Below, one piece after another: positions 23,761 through 36,263 of a stretch of 64,000 nt of DNA. The translations under genes were made by a program, and so were the position numbers. The notes below the pieces were generated by a model. That model saw nothing but the letters and a program-made list of their open reading frames with translations. It made no database searches and was not told the DNA's origin. Numbering within the stretch: position 1 is the stretch's first letter; each line of letters opens with the position of its first letter. Origin of the DNA: Gnetum montanum (taxonomy: Eukaryota; Streptophyta; Gnetopsida; Gnetales; Gnetaceae). Where the stretch lies: positions 286,263-350,262 of the forward strand of contig MNCI01004643.1 of assembly GCA_015680685.1 (NCBI GenBank). Reading direction: 5' to 3'.

Positions 23761-24115
23761 AGCCCTTTTATTTATCCAAGGATTATGCTTTGAATTTCTA
23801 TTATTATTTTTAAATGGGAACCAAACCATGTAAGGACTTATTCGTGTCGAAGGGATATGCTTTGAATTTCCATTTTTTATTTTCTTTTTTTAAGACACTT
23901 GGAACCACACCATGTAATGACGTTATTTTGACTTCCTTTAGTGGGTGGTTTAGAATGATAAGAAGTCCATGGAAAACACCCAAGCACTTAAGCAAGTAGA
24001 AGAGTTCAAAGAGTAATGAGTCCCCTTGAAGTCACACCCTTTACAAACCTTTGAATCCTTCCTAATTTTGAAACTACCAAGGTCATCGATTGATTAAAAT
24101 ATTCTTTAATGAAAG
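23761..24115 (-). other. Piece of element A between insertions B and C
   Basis: 355 bp of the A 3' non-coding region. It contains an imperfect tandem duplication of about 75 bp (units from about 23781 and 23852, each with ATGCTTTGAATTTC and ACC.CACCATGTAA-like strings). Ends with GAAAG, the target duplication of C. Confidence 0.8.
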
Positions 24116-24878
24116 TGATGAGTGGCAAGGTACCCCTACACTCAACCATATGAATATGAGCATCTCACGCGCGATCTGGTTGAGCTCCAAGGACTAAGTG
24201 CTTACACATCCTAATGGAACACTTAAGGTTAATCAATCACTGTCTTCCCAAACTTACTTATATTGTCACGGTTGTATGGTTAAGTAAGTTTGAGGTATAT
24301 GATTTTTATATCTTTTATCTTTTTAACACCTATGCTAGTAGGGAAAGGTGAAGAGAACTAAATGACTAACTTTCATTAACTATTCGTTAACTAAGTTCTA
24401 ATTATCTTAGCATCAATATCCATTCCTACTTGCTGCACACACCCTAAACCAGTGCAACACTACTAGGATTACCAAACACTACTCATTACTAGGTTACCAA
24501 GCATTACACACATGCTCAAAGCGGTCGTACTGAATGCACTTAACTAGGAGAGTTAAGGGTTGAGAGAGATTAATTATCTAGGAAAACATTTAAACATTTA
24601 ACATTAATTAATTCCTATTTAGCTTAGCCCACATGCTGCAAGGTTTATTAGAAAGTTCTTCTTTATTGTCGTACACAAATGTGTGCTTATGTAAAATTTG
24701 CTCGAATAAAGATCCATTCACTTTGAGACTCCTACTGCAAGCACATGGAGATTATTCTAACTCTATAATGGTAAAACTGCTATAGTTTGGCTAAGGGTCT
24801 AGATCTAGATGATCTTAGAAGGGAAAGCCACCTCTTATTTATAGACATGGCGACGGGCTACAATATCGTGGCTCATCA
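24116..24878 (-). repeat. 3' LTR of element C
   Basis: TGATGAGTGGCAAGG to GTGGCTCATCA, followed by polypurine tract CCCCCATG (plus). TATA on the element strand at about 24834-24844. Only a remnant of one palindrome (CAATATCGTG) remains; the 5' LTR of the same element has a full one. Confidence 0.9.
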
Positions 24879-26761
24879 TACCCCCATGACTGAATGAAAA
24901 CGCGTCCTCAAGTTCCTTACAAAATATTGGGAAGGTATGGGATTATTAACTTGAATGACACTAATGGTGAATGGAGTGACATGTGAATGGATCATCATTA
25001 CAATACATGACAAAATTAGTGTTCATGACAAAAAGAGTGAAGACTAAACACATTTGACATCTAGCCTTATTTGGTAGCTGAGAGAGAAGAGAGAGAGAAA
25101 AGAAGAAGTTTGTTGCTGCCGATGCCAAGATTATGCTTTTCGTTGTCCATCCATAAGCACGTCATCAGTCTTATTCCTTGCATTACTGCTTTAGCACCAA
25201 TCCATTCCAAGTGTTCCCTCTAGATCCAATCCATTTTTGTATGATTTCCATCTGCACACACAACACAGTCTTATATTAGCAAGGGTAAATGAATCACAAT
25301 GCAGTTGATACCTTGCCTCAGTGTAAGGTCCAATGGCTAAGTTGTGAGATGGTTGATGTGGATTTTGGAGATATAATACTAGTGACTACCCAAGGTGTAG
25401 GGGTTAGGAGAAAATTGAAAAAATTGGACCAAGACCCCCATGACTAAGAGCAAACCTCTAGTAGTGAGAGAATGGAAAAATAGAAGGAATAAGAAAGATT
25501 AAGAAAAAGAAACAAAGGCTATGCCAATAACATGGATGTCAAGGATAGAAATGAACAAAATAAAAGTTGATTGTAGAAAATGTTTAAGGGAAAGAAGTTA
25601 ATAGATGGACCAAATAGGAATGCTAGTGGGTCCTCCCCAAAGCAGGCTCATGCCCTTAATGCCCTGATAATCCTGCATTCAAAGAGTCTGTAGGCTCTGG
25701 GAATCCCATTTGGAACTAAGACTTAAAGTCTTAACCACAAGAGTTTACCAAAAATAAAACAATGCTTCACCCAACATGTGGACTATTGATACAACTGACA
25801 ATGAGGTGCAAAATGGGGAAAGAAGGATGGAAGAAGAAAATGGAATGGAGTCTCAAGAACAAGGTGGTGTATAGCCCCTTATGTAGTAATGGTTAATGTA
25901 ACTTAGTATATCTAATTCCAAATTTGGCCTTAAACAATCCACATCGAGTGACTTCGCATTAATACACCTGACCAATCCATCCACCTAGAGTAACAAGGAT
26001 GCTTCTGTAAAAAAGTAACCACCATTCCAACGTAACGAGAAAGGAGAGGGTAGGAAGTGAGAAAGAGCCTTAGTTAGAGATAACATGTTTATTTAGTTAC
26101 ATAAAAAATGCTTGTAGCCTAGTTGATTATTTTGTCTAAGGGATGTGCTTTGAATTCTCACCTCTCTTCCTTTTTTTCTTGCGTGATGACAACACCATGC
26201 AAAGACTTATTCATTTTTATTAGCTCAGCTTCCCGATAATGGAGAAACATTAGAATGGTAAGGAAAATGCAAGAAGAAAACATCCAAGCACCCAAGAGAA
26301 TGGTCAACACAAATGCATCAAGTCCCCTTGAAGTCACACCCTTTTCAAGCCTTGAGTCCTTCCTTAGTTTGAGAAATGCCTCAGCCACCGATTCATTAAT
26401 GGTTCTTATTATTTTCTTTTGAAGAAAATGACTGCACAATTCCAAGCCAAGAGAGACCATAGAAATTCATGGATGTACGGATGAAGTGGACTCATTGCCT
26501 GCTATATCAAAAAGAACCATACCTTAGTATCAACATCATAACTCAAAGGTAAAAACTAGGCATTAGCAATCAATGTAATACAATTCATACCATCTTTAGG
26601 AGCACTTATTAGGTGACAAACTTAACAAAATAAAATAAACACATGAATAAACGAAAAAGTATGAACGATGTTGCAAAACAAAAAAACAAGAAAAATTAGA
26701 GAAATTTGTAAAAAAAATGTGTAAAACAAAAACTTAAAAAGGAACTGAGGGCCTTGATTGA
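24879..26761 (-). other. 3' non-coding region of element C
   Basis: Colinear with 17441-19366 of element B: polypurine tract, GAGAGA-rich run near 25080-25100, GGGTCCTCCCC near 25628, A-rich stretch near 26620-26740. No ORF supported; the frame at 26158-26460 is not conserved in the sister copies. Confidence 0.7.
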
Positions 26762-29700
26762 TCAACATAGGTGGCCATCTCCCCCATGACTAAGTTGGAA
26801 GGAGGAGATCCGAAATGATGAGCGGGGTCGTCCTTTCTCCAATGTGCTATGTGCATAAACCATTCTAGGTTCATGATAAGGTATGGTCTGTTGCACATAT
26901 ACTAGTATTCTCCTATTGGAGTACTTGTTTGAATTTTTTAGGAGTTTCCAACTTCCCCCAATTGGTGTTCTCAGGTTGAGGGTTGGAAGTTGACAACGCT
27001 CATACTCCAGTGCATCTCTGCTTTCGACGTGTGTGCATGTTGTTCCCTTAGTTAGTTCCATGCATATTGGTGAGTTGCTCTCTTGATTAGCTATCAACCA
27101 CTGGGTGTTTTCTTTTTGTGTGGTTGCTACATATAGGCACCTTTGTATGTTAACCTCTGGTGCACACCAGTTGCATGTAGGCAATGCTGAACATTCATGT
27201 ACGCAATCGCACCCTGTATCACTGTATGTGATGCATGGAACTTTCTTCTTCTCGATCTTCCCACAAGTGTTTTCCTTAGATATTTCTAGGGAAAGATCGT
27301 GGATTCCTAGGCATGCATTCATGGTACTTTGTCATGCCCTTCCCATTATTATTGGGAAGTCCCTTTTGTCATTGTTGACTTGTATCACTAGGAAATCAGC
27401 TTGGTATGAACACCCACACACAGTGGTAACGATGTCCTCAACTAGTCCCAAGGGAATAGTGATGGACTGGTCAGCCAGCTTTAGGCGAATATTGCTCTTC
27501 TTTAATGGAGGCAGGTTCCAAGCTTTATACATTTCTTGCGATATCAAGTTGACTCCGGAACCTGAGTCGAGAAGAGCTTTACAAGGTTCATTCCCAGTGA
27601 CTTGGAGATAAATTAAAGGGCTTTTGGGGTCAGAGAATTTCTTGGAAAGGTGACCCTCCTTAATCCAGTCAATGACAATATCTGTTAACATAAATGTGTG
27701 CGTTGAGCTCTATTTTTGATTTGAAGGGAGCTTCAAAGCCTTATTTGATGAGGAAGCATTCAGAGACTTAACCTCTTGTGGTTGTGAGAGCTTGGTTGGG
27801 ATGTTGGTTCTGAAGAAGGATCTTCTCTTTGTACAGTTGTTAGAACCAGTAGTGGGTTGAAGGTTTACAGCTCTCGTAGCATTGCATTGTTGTGGTTGAG
27901 TAGGGAGTTCCCCTTACATTGCTGGAGCAGGTGGTAATAGAGCTATTAGTGTGAGAGTTGCAGATAGATTTGGAGAATGGTATGCATGTGGTGCATCTCC
28001 CCTAGGAGAAGGAGTCCTATAATACTCCCAAGCTTGGCAGTGACGTTGGGATGTCACGTGACCAAAAGAGTCACATGGAGATATTGGTTGCTGCACGTAA
28101 TAGCCATATGGATACAGTTGCCAGTAAGGATATTGTTGCCTTAGTGGTGGCATCCCCCATGACTATGGGTATTGCCACTGCTAGTGTTGCTCAATAGGTT
28201 GTGACGGAGTTCCACTTGGATAATATGTTAACAGTTGGTGAAACTGCCTTGGGTTACCTTGGGGATAAGGTAACCTTCAAGGTGCTTACCATTTATTAAG
28301 TCATGGGTTAAGTGCATACACCCCAAACTCTTGCAGATGTGAGATTACTGGGCAACATCCCTTAGGATGGTCATACTAGCATATCTCACATCCACCATCA
28401 TTGTCTGTATCAAAATCCACAACCTCTTCGATGATGGCCATTTTACCCTTACTTTTGTTATATGCATGGTCCAAATCCCTCTTTTTCTTTTTATCATAGT
28501 CACTACCTCGCTCCTTTGACTCCTCTATAATTTTGAGAACGGTTTCAAATCTACTATCTAAAGAGTCCCACATTTGGTCCACCTTAGCTGACACTTCTAT
28601 TGTTAATTTTTGAAGCGGCAAGGTTTTCCTATTCACCATCTATTCGAGTAGTGACTCTTTCTCCTCCTCACAAAATCTTACTCCCCTTTTTTGGAGGGAA
28701 GGATCGCGGTTGTACACTTCAGCACTTTCTTTCTTATGTAGCTCCCCTTCTTCCTTAGCTACTTAATCTAACAATCTATGAACCTGATGGGACCTAACCT
28801 CTAATAATCTCCCTTGGGCATACGTTCTAAGGGTTCTCCCAGTTTCATGCCTAAGTCCATCTAAGAGATGGCGTAGTTGATCCTACTACAAGTAACCATG
28901 GCCCGGGTAACGATGTAATAATGCATAATAACGACCCATAGCAACATCCAAGGGTTCATGAGTTCCTTGCTTCCATCCTTGGATTTGCTTTCACAGGTTG
29001 GACACCTGGGAGTACATTTGATACTTATCATTAAATAGTTCTATCATCGTACTCCACCTTCGAATGGATTCTGATTCTAAGGACCGGTACCAACTTTCTG
29101 CTTCTTTTACTAGTGTCCTTGGGAACAAATTTAGCTTTTTCCATTCATTCTTGATATTCTTCAAGGCACATGCATTGTTAAATGCTTATAAGTGGTTCTA
29201 AAGATCAGCATTGTATCCCCCTTCAAATCATGGAATATTATTCATGTCTAACCTCTTGATCCTTCTATCTTTTTCGTGCCTTGTAGGAATTCTAACAACC
29301 TCCATAATGTCTAACATGCTTTGGGTTGCAAGTAGGGGTTCTTCGTGGTCATTTCTTTCGTAGAATCTATGATCTCTATGCAATTCCCTACTTTCCCTTC
29401 TTCGATGCCATGATTCTCTAGAATGCCCTCATCCTTGTTCCTGACTCTCTCGTCAAGGTTTCTCACTTTGCTTACCCTTATCCTCATGGTTAGGCTTCTT
29501 ATGACTACATCCTGATATAGAAGGAGAGGGTGAATGTGATGATGAAGGTGAAGAAGAAGGAGAACCATCACCATGATGATGTTTCTTACCTTCTCTTCGG
29601 TGGTCTTGACCCCAATCATGATGACAATCAGAACACCCGTCCTTATAATGTGTTTGTGTTCCCTCGTTGAACACTTGGTGTTCGTGGGAATCAGAACCAG

Positions 29701-30229
29701 GGTTGTGGATCGTGGAGTGAAGGTTCTGATACATCACCACCTCACCATCTTTAGGAGGGGGAACATCATTTTGTGGAGAACCTACTGAAATAGGTTCACC
29801 ACCCTCAAATTCACTTAAGACGAGTGGAGTGTTATGGGGCCCTTTTCCCTTCAAAGATGTATAGTAACTCTTCTGTTGCAAGTCTCGTTGACGTTGCGCT
29901 TATGTGGGATGGTAGTCCTTTATGTCGTAATTACATGAAGTGTATTCCACATACAATTGTGACATGCCTATTCATGCAAGGGCACAAAGAAGCCTATTGG
30001 GGACTGCTCGGTCTGGAGGCAACACTATGTTACCCTCTAATTCTCTCCAACACAGTTGTTCATCTTGATCGAGAATAAAGGTAAATTTGGGTATATACTA
30101 ATCATGATGAATATATACCACATAGAATTGTTGAGGAACTGGCAGATCTTGGTTATGTATATTGTGCCCCCGACTATCTCTTATGTTGTTCCTAGGCGGT
30201 GAAGTGCTTTTGTGCGAAGAAGAAGACAT
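26762..30229 (-). pseudogene. gag-protease of element C with fused integrase tail
   Basis: Reads in one frame from ATG (ending 30229, MSSSS) to the conserved terminal motif GGDGHLC at 26762, about 1156 codons, broken only by stop codons (for example within the N-terminal 200 codons and in the zinc-knuckle region). Protease retains EPCKALLDSGSGVNLIS, so the catalytic DSG is intact, and a hydrophobic flap-like region follows. A variant zinc knuckle CX2CX3HX4C and a His/Ser-rich stretch (HHHGDGSPSSSPSSSH) are present. At about 26912-26926 protease joins directly to the integrase tail (RRILVYVQQTIPYHE). Confidence 0.8.
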
Positions 30230-30355
30230 TTTTGTCTTGTTTGGTGTGTTGTTTACCGTTATCTAATTTTTCTTTTGATCAAACCTAAGGGTTCGTTCTT
30301 GCTTCCAACGATATGAGTGATTTCCTATGTCCTACGTAGCGCTCAAACAACTAAG

Positions 30356-30373
30356 TCCCTGGCAACGGCACCA
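30356..30373 (-). promoter_or_regulatory. Primer-binding site of element C
   Basis: Element strand TGGTGCCGTTGCCAGGGA, one base from the LTR, matches the tRNA-Asp complement at 16 of 18 positions; the clearest primer site in the window. Confidence 0.85.
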
Positions 30374-30374
30374 A

Positions 30375-31170
30375 TGATGAGTGGCGAGGTACCTCTACAC
30401 TCAACCATACGAATACGAGCATCTCACACGTGATCCAGTTGAACTCCAAGGACTAAGTGCTTACGTACCCTAATGGAACACTTAAGGTTAATTAATCATT
30501 ATTTTCCCAAAGTTACTTGTATTGTCATGGTTGTATGGTTAAGTAAGTTTGAGGTATATGATTTTTATGTCTTTTATCTTTTTAACACCTATGTTATAGG
30601 GAAAGGTGAAGAGAACTAAATGACTAACTTTCATTAACTATTCGTTAACTAAGTGCTAATTATTCTAGCATTAGTATCCATTCCCACTTTCTGCACACAC
30701 CTTGAACCAGTGCAACCCTACTGGGATTACCAAACACTAATCGTTACTGAGTTACCAAGCATTACATACGTGCTTGAAGCGGTCATACTAAATGCACTTA
30801 ACTAGGAGAGTTAAGGATTCAGAGAAATTTATTATCTAGGAAAACATTTAAAAATTTAACATTAATTAATTCCTATTTAGCTTAGTCCACATGCTGCAAG
30901 GTTTATCAGAAAGTTCGTCTTTATTGTCGTACACAAATGTGTGCTTAGGTACAATTCGCTCGAATAAAGATCCATTCACTTTGAGACTCCTACTGCAGGC
31001 ACATGGATATTATTTTAACTTTGGAATGGTAAAACTGCTATAGTTTGGCTAAGGGTCTAGATCTAGATGATCTTAGAAGGGAAAGCCACCACTTATTTAT
31101 AGACATGGCGACGAGCTGTAATATCGCAGGGGCCGATGCGATATCACGTACGTGATATCACAACTCATCA
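30375..31170 (-). repeat. 5' LTR of element C
   Basis: TGATGAGTGGCGAGG to CACAACTCATCA. It contains a perfect 20-bp palindrome GATATCACGTACGTGATATC at 31140-31159, upstream of the TATA box (TTATTTATAG on the plus strand, near 31092-31101). Confidence 0.9.
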
Positions 31171-32760
31171 GAAAGGGACCTCAAATTCCCAAAACAAGGA
31201 TAACCATAAAGTTCATTGGATGGGTGGATGACATGGACTCACTACCTATTCCATGAAAAATAAACCATGTCAAAGTCATCAAACATCAAAACTTAAAAAT
31301 AGAAACTAGACATTGACAATCACACATTAAGCACACTTAAATAAAAATAAAGAAAAATAAAGTAAAATATATAAGAAAGTGTAAAATAATTAAGAAATTT
31401 CAAAGGTACTAAAGATTATGTAAAATTTGAAAAATCCAAAAATGTGAAAAACAAAATGTAGAAAAACTAAGAAGCCAATTTGATGGTTAGCATGGATGGC
31501 CATCTCCCCCAAAACTAAGTTGGAAGGAAGAGATCCAAAAAATAGAACATGGTTGTCCATCCACTGAGGTGACATTTACACTAGCTTGTCTAGGTTTGAG
31601 GAAAGGCTTAACTTATTGAATTTTGAACAACTGCTTTTTATTTCAGCTATCAAGTTTGTAGATCAACATGGCTCCAGAGGGAAAGGTTTGATCAATTATA
31701 TAAGGTTCCTCCCACAATGTTTGAAATTTTATCTTTTGAGGTACATGTGTGGGGTTCTAGTAGAGAAGCTTATCTCCTAGTTGAAGTTTTACTTTCCTGA
31801 TTCTAAGGCCATCACGTTGCTTGTTGAATGCCTTGTTTACCTCATTCAAGGATAGGGCCAGTAATTAATTTTTGTCTAATACATTTAGATTGATCAATAT
31901 TTCCTTCTGTGTTAGACTTAGGCCAAGGTTTAGATCACAGGCCATTGAGAGTGTATGAAGCTTAAATTGAATCAGAAGTGTTGAAAGTTTTCTGTACACT
32001 AACTCGTAGGGAAAATATCCAGTAGAAAGTTTCCAAGTTGAATGATAAGCCTAGAGAGCATCATTGAGCTTTATACTCCAATCCTTCCTATATTTACTAA
32101 TGGTCCATGTTAGTATTTTCGTAATCTCCTGATTAGTTACCTTTGCTTAACCATTAGCTTGGGGGTGGTAAGGTGTTGTTAATTTATGTTCTACCCCTAA
32201 GCATTGCATTAATTTTCTAAATGTGGCACTTGTGAAATAAGTTCCATAATTAGAAATTAGTGAATGTGGCACCCAAAACCCATTCACAATATTTTGTTGT
32301 ATAAATTTGGCAACAATGGATGATGTACAATCAGTAATAATACTGCATTTGCCCATTTTGTGTAGTAGGAAACTGCTACTATAATATATGCCTTTCCATT
32401 GGACATGGATGTGATGGGACCTATGAAGTCAATGCCCCATATGTTGAAAGTTTCCAGTGGTTGAATCCACTATTGAGGATCTTCCATGCGAGTGATTATT
32501 CTCCCATCACGTTGACAATGTTAACAAGACTTGATGAACCAGTGGGCATCCCTAAAGATTGTAGGCCAATAGTATCCTGCCATCAAGATTTTTATGGCTA
32601 TGCGTCTCCCTACATAATGGCCTCCACAAGGCCCTTCATGAGCATCCTATAGAATGCACAATTGATCTTCATCAAGGACACACCAGCAAATTAGGCCATC
32701 GACACACACCTTGTAAAGGTGTTTGTTGATTTCCATGAAGTATTTAGCCTAATAAAGAAA
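31171..32760 (-). pseudogene. Integrase and C-terminal tail of element A
   Basis: Minus-strand reading from about 32760: an HHCC-like zinc domain (HEGPCGGHY), the catalytic core with GIDFIGPI, KAYIIVAV and, where the second catalytic Asp should be, SNYGTYF (Asp to Asn), then YHPQANG in the third-acid region. The tail (FPSGAMLIYKLDS, VKPFLKPR) ends with FQLSFGGDGHPC near 31500. 31171-31480 is 3' non-coding. Frameshifts and stops throughout. Integrase inserts element DNA into chromosomes; this copy is dead. Confidence 0.8.
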
Positions 32761-32899
32761 TTTTTTTCTTTTTCCTAAAATCCAAGACTTGTGGCATCTC
32801 TTGAGTGAAAAGATATGTGAGGATGTCATTATACCATATTGCTTTTTTAAGCGGTTGTTCACTTATTACTCCAGTAAAGACAAGTTCATCTAGAAATTA

Positions 32900-34430
32900 A
32901 TTAGAGAGTAGGCTCTCTTCCTCTTTATTATCCCATCTTAAGTGAGAAAGGTGGTCAGCAACCACATTCTCAGTCCCTTTTTGATCTACCATATTGAGAT
33001 CAAACTTCTACAAGATTACAAGCCACTGTATGACATGAGGGCTCATTGTCAACTTATTCATGAGGAAGTGGATTACATTGTGGTCCGTATGCACAAATAC
33101 TTCGTAACCAAGCACATAGTGCCTAAACTTTTCTAGCACATGGACCACTTCCATTAGTTCTTTCTCCATGGTGGTGTAATTTAATTGTGCTCCCACAATG
33201 CTTTGACTCACGTAGTGGATATAATATGAATGTTTCGTATTGTCTATATGCATAAGTACTACTGTCAAAGCATAATTAGATGCATCTGTCATGATATGGA
33301 AGGGTCTAGACTAGTCTAGTTCTTGTAGGATTGGTGTTTCTATGAGTTTCTCCTTTAATTATTGGAATAATTATTTTCATTCCTTAGTCCAAATGAAAGG
33401 TGCATCTTTCTTTGTAAGCTCTAGCAATGGCTTTGTGATCTTAGAGAAATTCTCAATAAATTGTTGGTAGTAGCTAGTGTGTCCAAGGAATGTTTGGTTA
33501 GCATGTTATTCTTTGGATGACCCTTATCTTATCTGGGTCTACCTCAATCCCTTTCTACAAAATTTAGTGCCCTAGCACAATGCCTTCTTGGACCATGAGA
33601 TGGCTCTTTTTCCAGTTGAGCCATAGTTTTGTCTCTACACATCTCTTCAGTACTTGCTCAGGTCAATCCAAGGCTTGCTCAAAGGTAGCTCCATAGGTGA
33701 AAAAGTCATCCATGAAGACTTCAACACCGCTACCAATCTGTTGTTGAAAGATACTAAGTGCTAAGCATTGAAAGGTTGTAAGGGCATTGCATAGACCAAA
33801 TGGCATCTTACAATATGCAAAAGTCTCCCAGGGACTTGTGAATATTGTCTTGACTTAGTCTTCTGGCACAATTTGGATTTGGTTATTGCCACTATAACCA
33901 TCTAAGAAACTATAATAACAATGCCTAGATATAGTGTCTAATACTTGATCTACAAATGGCAAATGAAAGTGACCTTTAAATGTTGCCATATTCAATAGCT
34001 TGAAGTCAATGAAAACTCACCATTTTCCATCATTCTTCGAAATAATTACAAGTGGAATAACCCACTCACTATCCGCAATTCGATAGATGAACCTTGCCTT
34101 GAGGATTTGCTCTATCTCCTCCTTGACAATTTGCTTCAATTTAGGGTTTAACTACCTCTGTGACTACCTTATAGGCTTCATGGCTAGGTTAGTTTAAATA
34201 AGATGCTAGCATATCCTTGGATCAATTCCTATTAGCTCTGGATATGACCAAGCAAAGGCTATTGACCATTTATTCACTACTTTTAATAACTTTTTTTTGT
34301 TTAGGAGCAAGTTTGGCATTAATTATGACTAGTTTACCATTCTTTAAAAATGCATACTCGATTCCAATTGATAAATTTTTTAGCTCTAAAGGCTCCTACT
34401 TGAAGTGATTAGGGATTCCTAACTCTCCCC
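32900..34430 (-). pseudogene. Reverse transcriptase-RNase H of element A
   Basis: RT motifs on the minus strand: SEWVIPLVII, FIDFKLLNMATF, DQVLDTISRH, YSFLDGYSG, FGLCNALTTFQ, and the catalytic box VFMDDF, which is intact. RNase H follows (DASNYALTVVLM, TMEKELMEVVHVL, VFVHTDHNVIHF). Stops and indels break it into short frames. Gypsy-type order (RT, RNase H, then integrase). Confidence 0.8.
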
Positions 34431-34479
34431 AACAGGTATTATCACCTTCATCAGAGAGTTGAAAATGCACTTATTTAAT

Positions 34480-35209
34480 TTTTTCCATGCCTTCAACATA
34501 TGCACATGTTAAGCTCTCGGTTGGTTCCATGCATAGTGTGTTGCTATCTGAATCAACTATTAGCCACCAAGTGCCCTCTTGCTTTGTGGTTGCTATGTAT
34601 AGACACTTTTGAATATTAATCTCTTGTGCACACTAATTGCATGCCTTAATGTATGTACTCTTGATTGACCAAATCTTTTGCACACAATTACACTCGTTAT
34701 CACTATATGCAATGCATGGAAAATGCTTCTTCTCAATTTATCCTAGCTCATTTTCCTTGGATATTTCAAAAGATAGGTCCCTTATACCCATTCTTGCATC
34801 GATCATACTTAACCAAGCTCTTTCCATGATGATGGGAAAGTCATTTTTGCATTTGTTCACCTTGATTACTAGAAAATCAATAGGATAGGACCATCCACAA
34901 ATTGTGGTTATAATGTCCTCTACTAATCCTAGAGGGGCAAGAATCGATTGATCTACTAATTCTATATGAATGTTGCTCTTCTTAAGAGGTGGTAGGTTCT
35001 AGGCCTTGTACATGTCATGAGAGATGAGGTTGACTCCAGAACTAGAGTCAAGAAGAGCCTTGCATGGCTCTTGTCCAAAAATCTATAGATAGATTAGTGG
35101 ACTTCTTGGATCAAATATTTTCATAGGAAGATTATCAACCTTAATCTAGTTAGAAATAACATGAGTTAGCATTACAGTGTCGATCCTGGGTGGAAATTGT
35201 TTTGAAAGG
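34480..35209 (-). pseudogene. Protease of element A
   Basis: EPCKALLDSSSGVNLIS carries the catalytic Asp but DSG is now DSS. It continues with a flap region and IIMERAWLSMIDARMG (IIMGRAWL in sister copies). Solo LTR D separates it from gag. AAAGG at 35205-35209 is the D target duplication. Confidence 0.75.
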
Positions 35210-35635
35210 TGATGAGTGGCGAGGTACCCCTACACTCAACCATACGAAACAAGCGTGCATGCGCGATCCGGTCGAACTCCGTAGACTAAATGCCTTAATG
35301 CCACAAGAAACACTTGGGGTTACTCGTTCGTTGTCTTCCCAGGCTTGCTTGTATATGTCACGGTGTATGGTTAAGCAAGTCTGAGGTATATAATTTTTTT
35401 GGTATTTTTGGCTTATCTTCTATGCTATCAGGAGAAAGGGTTGAGAAACTAAGCTAACTCTAACTAATGTCCTAAGTCTAAGTTAACTAGCGTCAGCATC
35501 CGTTCCCACTTGCCGGACACACCCTGAACTATGCAACTGCAGCTTACCAAACGCTAATCGTTACTGGGATCGCCACACGTAACGCAAGTGCTCGAAGTGG
35601 TCATACTGAGGCACCTATTTAGCCTACGTGTGATA

Positions 35636-35900
35636 AGCAGCCGATTCCTTAGCCAGCCGTACACACCCGTGGGTGCTCGTAACTAAGTCGTACTTATCAC
35701 ACGATCTAGCCTAGCAATGAGCAGCCGATTCCTCAACTAGCCGTACACATCAGACCCGGGAGTTACCAAGCGCAGAATCCTGGAATACGCTACTGGGTTA
35801 CCAAGCATCCAATGCTCGTAATTGAGTCGTACTCATGCATTGCGTCAAGCAGCCGATTCCTTGACTAGCCGTACACGTCCGTAGACGCTCGTAATCAAGT
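35636..35900. repeat. Repeated module inside LTR D
   Basis: AGCAGCCGATTCCT followed by an AGCCGTACAC string occurs at 35636, 35720 and 35848, each followed by CTCGTAA...GTCGTACT-like sequence. The other LTRs have only one corresponding GTCGTACT region, so this module expanded within the D subfamily and accounts for much of its extra length. Confidence 0.8.
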
Positions 35901-36179
35901 CGTACTTGAACGCACTAGGAAAGCAGTAAATGAAAGCAATAAATGAAACCACGTGCTGCAAGGTTTATCCAAACAAGTTCGTCTTTATTGCCGTACACAA
36001 CTTGGGTTCAGGTTACAAGCTGCTCGAATAAAGAGCCGTTCACTCTAGGACTCCTACTGCGGGCACATGGGGAAAAATTCTAACTCTGGAGTGATCAATC
36101 TGCCAGAGCTTCGCTACACTAGCTAGGATTTTGAAATAAGGGGAGTGCCACCTCTTATTTATAGAAATGGCGGCGGGCT

Positions 36180-36237
36180 GCGATATCGCGTACGCGATAT
36201 CGCAGGGATAGACGCGATATTGCGTACGCGATATCGC
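36180..36237. repeat. Pair of 24-bp palindromes upstream of the TATA in LTR D
   Basis: 36180-36203 is a perfect palindrome: GCGATATCGC arms around a GTAC centre. 36214-36237 repeats it with one mismatch (GATATT for GATATC). They lie 16 bp upstream of the TATA box on the element strand. Confidence 0.9.
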
Positions 36238-36263
36238 GGCCTAGTGCAAGTCGCGTCTCATCA

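Larger units (their letters stand above)
24116..31170 (-). mobile_element. Element C: non-autonomous Ty3/gypsy (gag-protease only), nested in A
   Basis: Flanked by perfect GAAAG target duplications (24111-24115 and 31171-31175). LTRs are 24116-24878 and 30375-31170. Same plan and same deletion junction as B and F. It is the best preserved of the three: the whole gag-protease-tail reads in one frame from 30229 to 26762 apart from stops. It inserted 355 bp from B, in the same orientation. Confidence 0.9.
35210..36263 (-). mobile_element. Element D: solo LTR, nested in A
   Basis: 1054 bp from TGATGAGTGGCGAGG to GTCTCATCA, with perfect AAAGG target duplications (35205-35209 and 36264-36268) and no internal region, so it arose by recombination between the two LTRs of an intact insertion. 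TATA near 36155-36164 (minus CTATAAATAA). It is richer in G, C and CpG than the other LTRs, and carries the best preserved palindromes and extra internal repeats, so it belongs to a distinct and probably younger subfamily. Confidence 0.92.

Noticed and set aside
27105-27611. 168-aa open frame on the plus strand
   Set aside because: Antisense shadow of the element C protease.
16626-31170. B and C as one long element, or as two halves of element A
   Set aside because: Each has its own LTR pair, primer site, polypurine tract and distinct 5-bp target duplication; removing both rejoins A colinearly.
36180-36237. Palindromic repeats as a CRISPR-like or tRNA/rRNA hairpin structure
   Set aside because: They lie in U3 of a plant retrotransposon LTR, recur in other LTRs of the family at the same place, and have no spacer array or RNA-gene features.
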